In this document: positions 62,709 to 64,000 of the stretch, one piece after another
How positions within the stretch are numbered: the stretch's first letter is position 1
Layout: each line of letters begins with the position of its first letter
DNA from: Streptomyces violaceoruber
Lineage (GTDB): Bacteria; Actinomycetota; Actinomycetes; Streptomycetales; Streptomycetaceae
Length of the DNA stretch: 64,000 bases
Direction: 5' to 3'
Assembly (NCBI GenBank): GCA_000720805.1
Contig: JODI01000032.1
Coordinates: forward strand, 30,205-94,204
Translations under genes and position numbers: made by a program
The notes under the pieces: generated by a model
What the model saw: the letters and a program-made list of their open reading frames with translations, nothing else
What the model was told of the DNA's origin: nothing
The model's database searches: none

Positions 62709-62781
62709 GTCTGAGTCAGATCCCCTCTGTCATGTGCCGTGCGCGGACCGGATCGTGCGTGGAGGTCATGAGGTCCGACGC

Positions 62782-62797
62782 ATGTTTACGTAAACAT
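62782..62797. promoter_or_regulatory. 16-bp perfect palindrome ATGTTTACGTAAACAT upstream of the GH43-like gene
   Basis: A perfect 16-base palindrome 74 bases before the glycosidase ATG. The central form TTTACGTAAA is typical of LacI-family operators in carbohydrate loci. No regulator gene is adjacent, so the binding protein is unknown. Confidence 0.7.
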
Positions 62798-62958
62798 ATG
62801 TCGTGAGCATGGCACTATGTGCGGGGTCGGACAAGGGAAGGAACGTCAGTTGTCCGCTGAAGGTTCATCGGAGCCGCCGACCACGACGAGACGACCGTCG
62901 GATTCGCCGACAAGGAAAGGAGTGGCCCTCCCTTTTCGGTGAGAACCACCCCGAGGGC

Positions 62959-63705
62959 TTACTTCCGCCGCGCGAGCCAGTCGGCGAACCTGGTCCGCCC
63001 GATGTGCGCGTCCGGACCCGGCAGGAGTGTGTTCTCCTCCAACTCGGCACCCCAGTACCGTGCCTTCGGATCCGTGACGACCTCGCGGGGATCGTTGCCG
63101 GCGGCGAGTCCCCTGCGGATGAACTCCTCGAGCTGGAACGCCTCGGGGCCGGCGACCTCCACCACACCACCCAGCGGGGCGCCGACCGCGGTGCGGCCGA
63201 CCGCCGCGGCCACGTCGTCGGAGACGATGGGCTGGATCCTGGCGTCGGGCAGGCGCACGGTGTCGCCCTCGGTCGCCCCGTCGGCGAGCCCCGTGGCGAA
63301 CTCGAAGAACTGGGTCGCGTGGACGATGGAGTAGGGGATGCCGGATGCCTTGATCAGCTCTTCCTGGACCTGCTTGGCCCGGAAGTACCCGCTCCCCTGG
63401 AGGCGGTCGGTGCCGACCACGGACAACGCCACATGGTGCGCCACGCCGGCCTTGGCCTCGGCCCTCAGGAGGTTGGCCGTGGAGGTGCGGAAGAACTCCA
63501 TGACCGACTCGTCCTCGAACGAGGGGGAGTTGGACACGTCGACCACGACCGGCGCGCCCTGCAGGACATCGGCCAGCCCTTCACCCGTCAGCGTGTTGAC
63601 GCCGGTGGCGGGCGCGGCCGCGACGGCCTCGTGCCCGTGCTCGCCCAGCGTGGCGACCACCTTCGAGCCGATGAGTCCGGTTCCACCGATCACTACGACC
63701 TTCAT
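62959..63705 (-). CDS. NmrA/NAD(P)H-binding-family protein (atypical SDR)
   Basis: 248 residues. MKVVVIGGTGLIGSKVVATL (1-20) is the glycine-rich cofactor site; VSNSPSFEDESV, GVAHHVALSVVGTDRL near 91-106 and GSGYFRAKQVQEELIKASGIPYSI with Tyr-X3-Lys near 110-116 follow the NmrA/SDR_a5 pattern. It probably senses or uses NADP(H). ATG 63705 has AAAGGAATT ahead. Longer starts upstream lack a ribosome site. Confidence 0.88.
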   Translation of the reverse strand: MKVVVIGGTGLIGSKVVATLGEHGHEAVAAAPATGVNTLTGEGLADVLQGAPVVVDVSNSPSFEDESVMEFFRTSTANLLRAEAKAGVAHHVALSVVGTDRLQGSGYFRAKQVQEELIKASGIPYSIVHATQFFEFATGLADGATEGDTVRLPDARIQPIVSDDVAAAVGRTAVGAPLGGVVEVAGPEAFQLEEFIRRGLAAGNDPREVVTDPKARYWGAELEENTLLPGPDAHIGRTRFADWLARRK

Positions 63706-63845
63706 GGGGAATTCCTTTCGGCGTTTTTCAGGTGCCCATAGTGGAATACCCCGGGCAGTCGCTCTGCCTGTGACACGCGGCCCGCGGAATCGGAGAGAAA
63801 GTGTCCGGACACCGCTCCGCAGGCGGCCTGTTCGGTGAGTTTCTT

Positions 63846-63911
63846 CTAGGGCCCTTCTGATGGATCTCCGCGGCGTCGCGACGCCGCGGAGATCCATCAG
63901 AAGGGCCCTAG
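63846..63911. repeat. 66-bp perfect palindrome next to the IS481 transposase end
   Basis: Bases 63846-63878 are the exact reverse complement of 63879-63911, with no spacer. The outer ends read CTAGGGCCC...GGGCCCTAG and the centre GTCGCGAC. It overlaps the transposase stop codon. It may be a hairpin terminator of the IS or two terminal repeats joined head to head. Confidence 0.9.
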
Positions 63912-64000
63912 GTGTACTGACCCGTGAGGTTGGGGACGCGGCTGGCGGGTGGTTGGCCTTTGAGTGCGGTGTGTCCGCGGTGGTGATTGTAGGTGTGGAG
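63908..64000 (-). mobile_element. IS481-family insertion sequence, transposase C-terminus (partial)
   Basis: Reading leftwards from the right edge, 30 codons end in TAG at 63908. The peptide LHTYNHHRGHTALKG then PNLTGQY is the characteristic end of IS481-family transposases (the ...YNxxRxHxAL...G motif of the rve/integrase core). The DDE catalytic part lies beyond the window. The nearby palindrome marks or accompanies the element's end. Confidence 0.87.

Noticed and set aside
62803..63741. Plus-strand frame opposite the NmrA-type gene
   Set aside because: No motif or good start; mirrors the codon bias of the real minus-strand gene.

Overview
The window looks like a stretch of a Streptomyces (or close actinomycete) chromosome. 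It is very GC-rich with strong third-position GC bias. It carries a WhiB-family gene, GylR/glycerol kinase, a Tat-exported enzyme set, a PASTA-less Ser/Thr kinase, several TetR and LacI regulators, many ATGA/TGATG start-stop overlaps, leaderless starts, and a few TTA (bldA-type) leucine codons. All calls come from reading the sequence; no database search was run.

Layout. 0-7.4 kb: WhiB-like regulator (cut by the left edge), an alpha/beta hydrolase with a small coupled ORF, a TauE/SafE exporter, a HAD phosphatase, two stray cobalamin genes (cobK, cobF) around a DHA2 efflux pump with an extra C-terminal domain, and a DUF309 gene. 7.5-10.4 kb: tRNA-Pro(GGG) with a terminator, facing a three-gene operon of secreted polysaccharide-active enzymes. 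10.7-24.7 kb: mixed housekeeping and accessory genes (anti-sigma-type ATPase, gylR-glpK, TetR regulators paired with hemerythrin, SDR and hydrolase genes, a receptor kinase, a class II aldolase/PfkB kinase pair, NUDIX, aldo/keto reductase).

25-41 kb is a cyclitol/sugar catabolic region: divergent iolC and an ABC importer operon that ends in an isomerase and a Gfo/Idh/MocA dehydrogenase, then further MocA-type dehydrogenases, an FAD oxidoreductase, an SDR, a phytanoyl-CoA-type dioxygenase and two LacI regulators. It resembles part of a myo-inositol pathway but lacks iolA, iolB and iolD. A motif TGTCNNNACAAA occurs at the iolC/importer promoter and upstream of the first LacI gene, suggesting shared control.

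41.6-45.8 kb is a compact aromatic ring-cleavage operon behind a GntR regulator: 4-oxalomesaconate hydratase, CHA aldolase, oxalomesaconate tautomerase and a two-domain VOC extradiol dioxygenase. These are the enzyme roles needed to take gallate to pyruvate plus oxaloacetate, but with an unexpected dioxygenase family. 46.1-55.4 kb is a nine-gene, mostly start-stop-overlapping operon: a PotABCD-like importer, a GT1 glycosyltransferase, an NMT1/SsuA-like importer and a hydantoinase-like amidohydrolase. Three of its genes contain TTA codons, which predicts developmental (bldA) control.

55.8-64 kb: two alpha/beta hydrolases, a TetR/MFS pair with tandem operators, a second identical tRNA-Pro(GGG) with a similar terminator, a large secreted GH43-like enzyme, an NmrA-type protein, and the end of an IS481-family transposase next to a 66-bp perfect palindrome.
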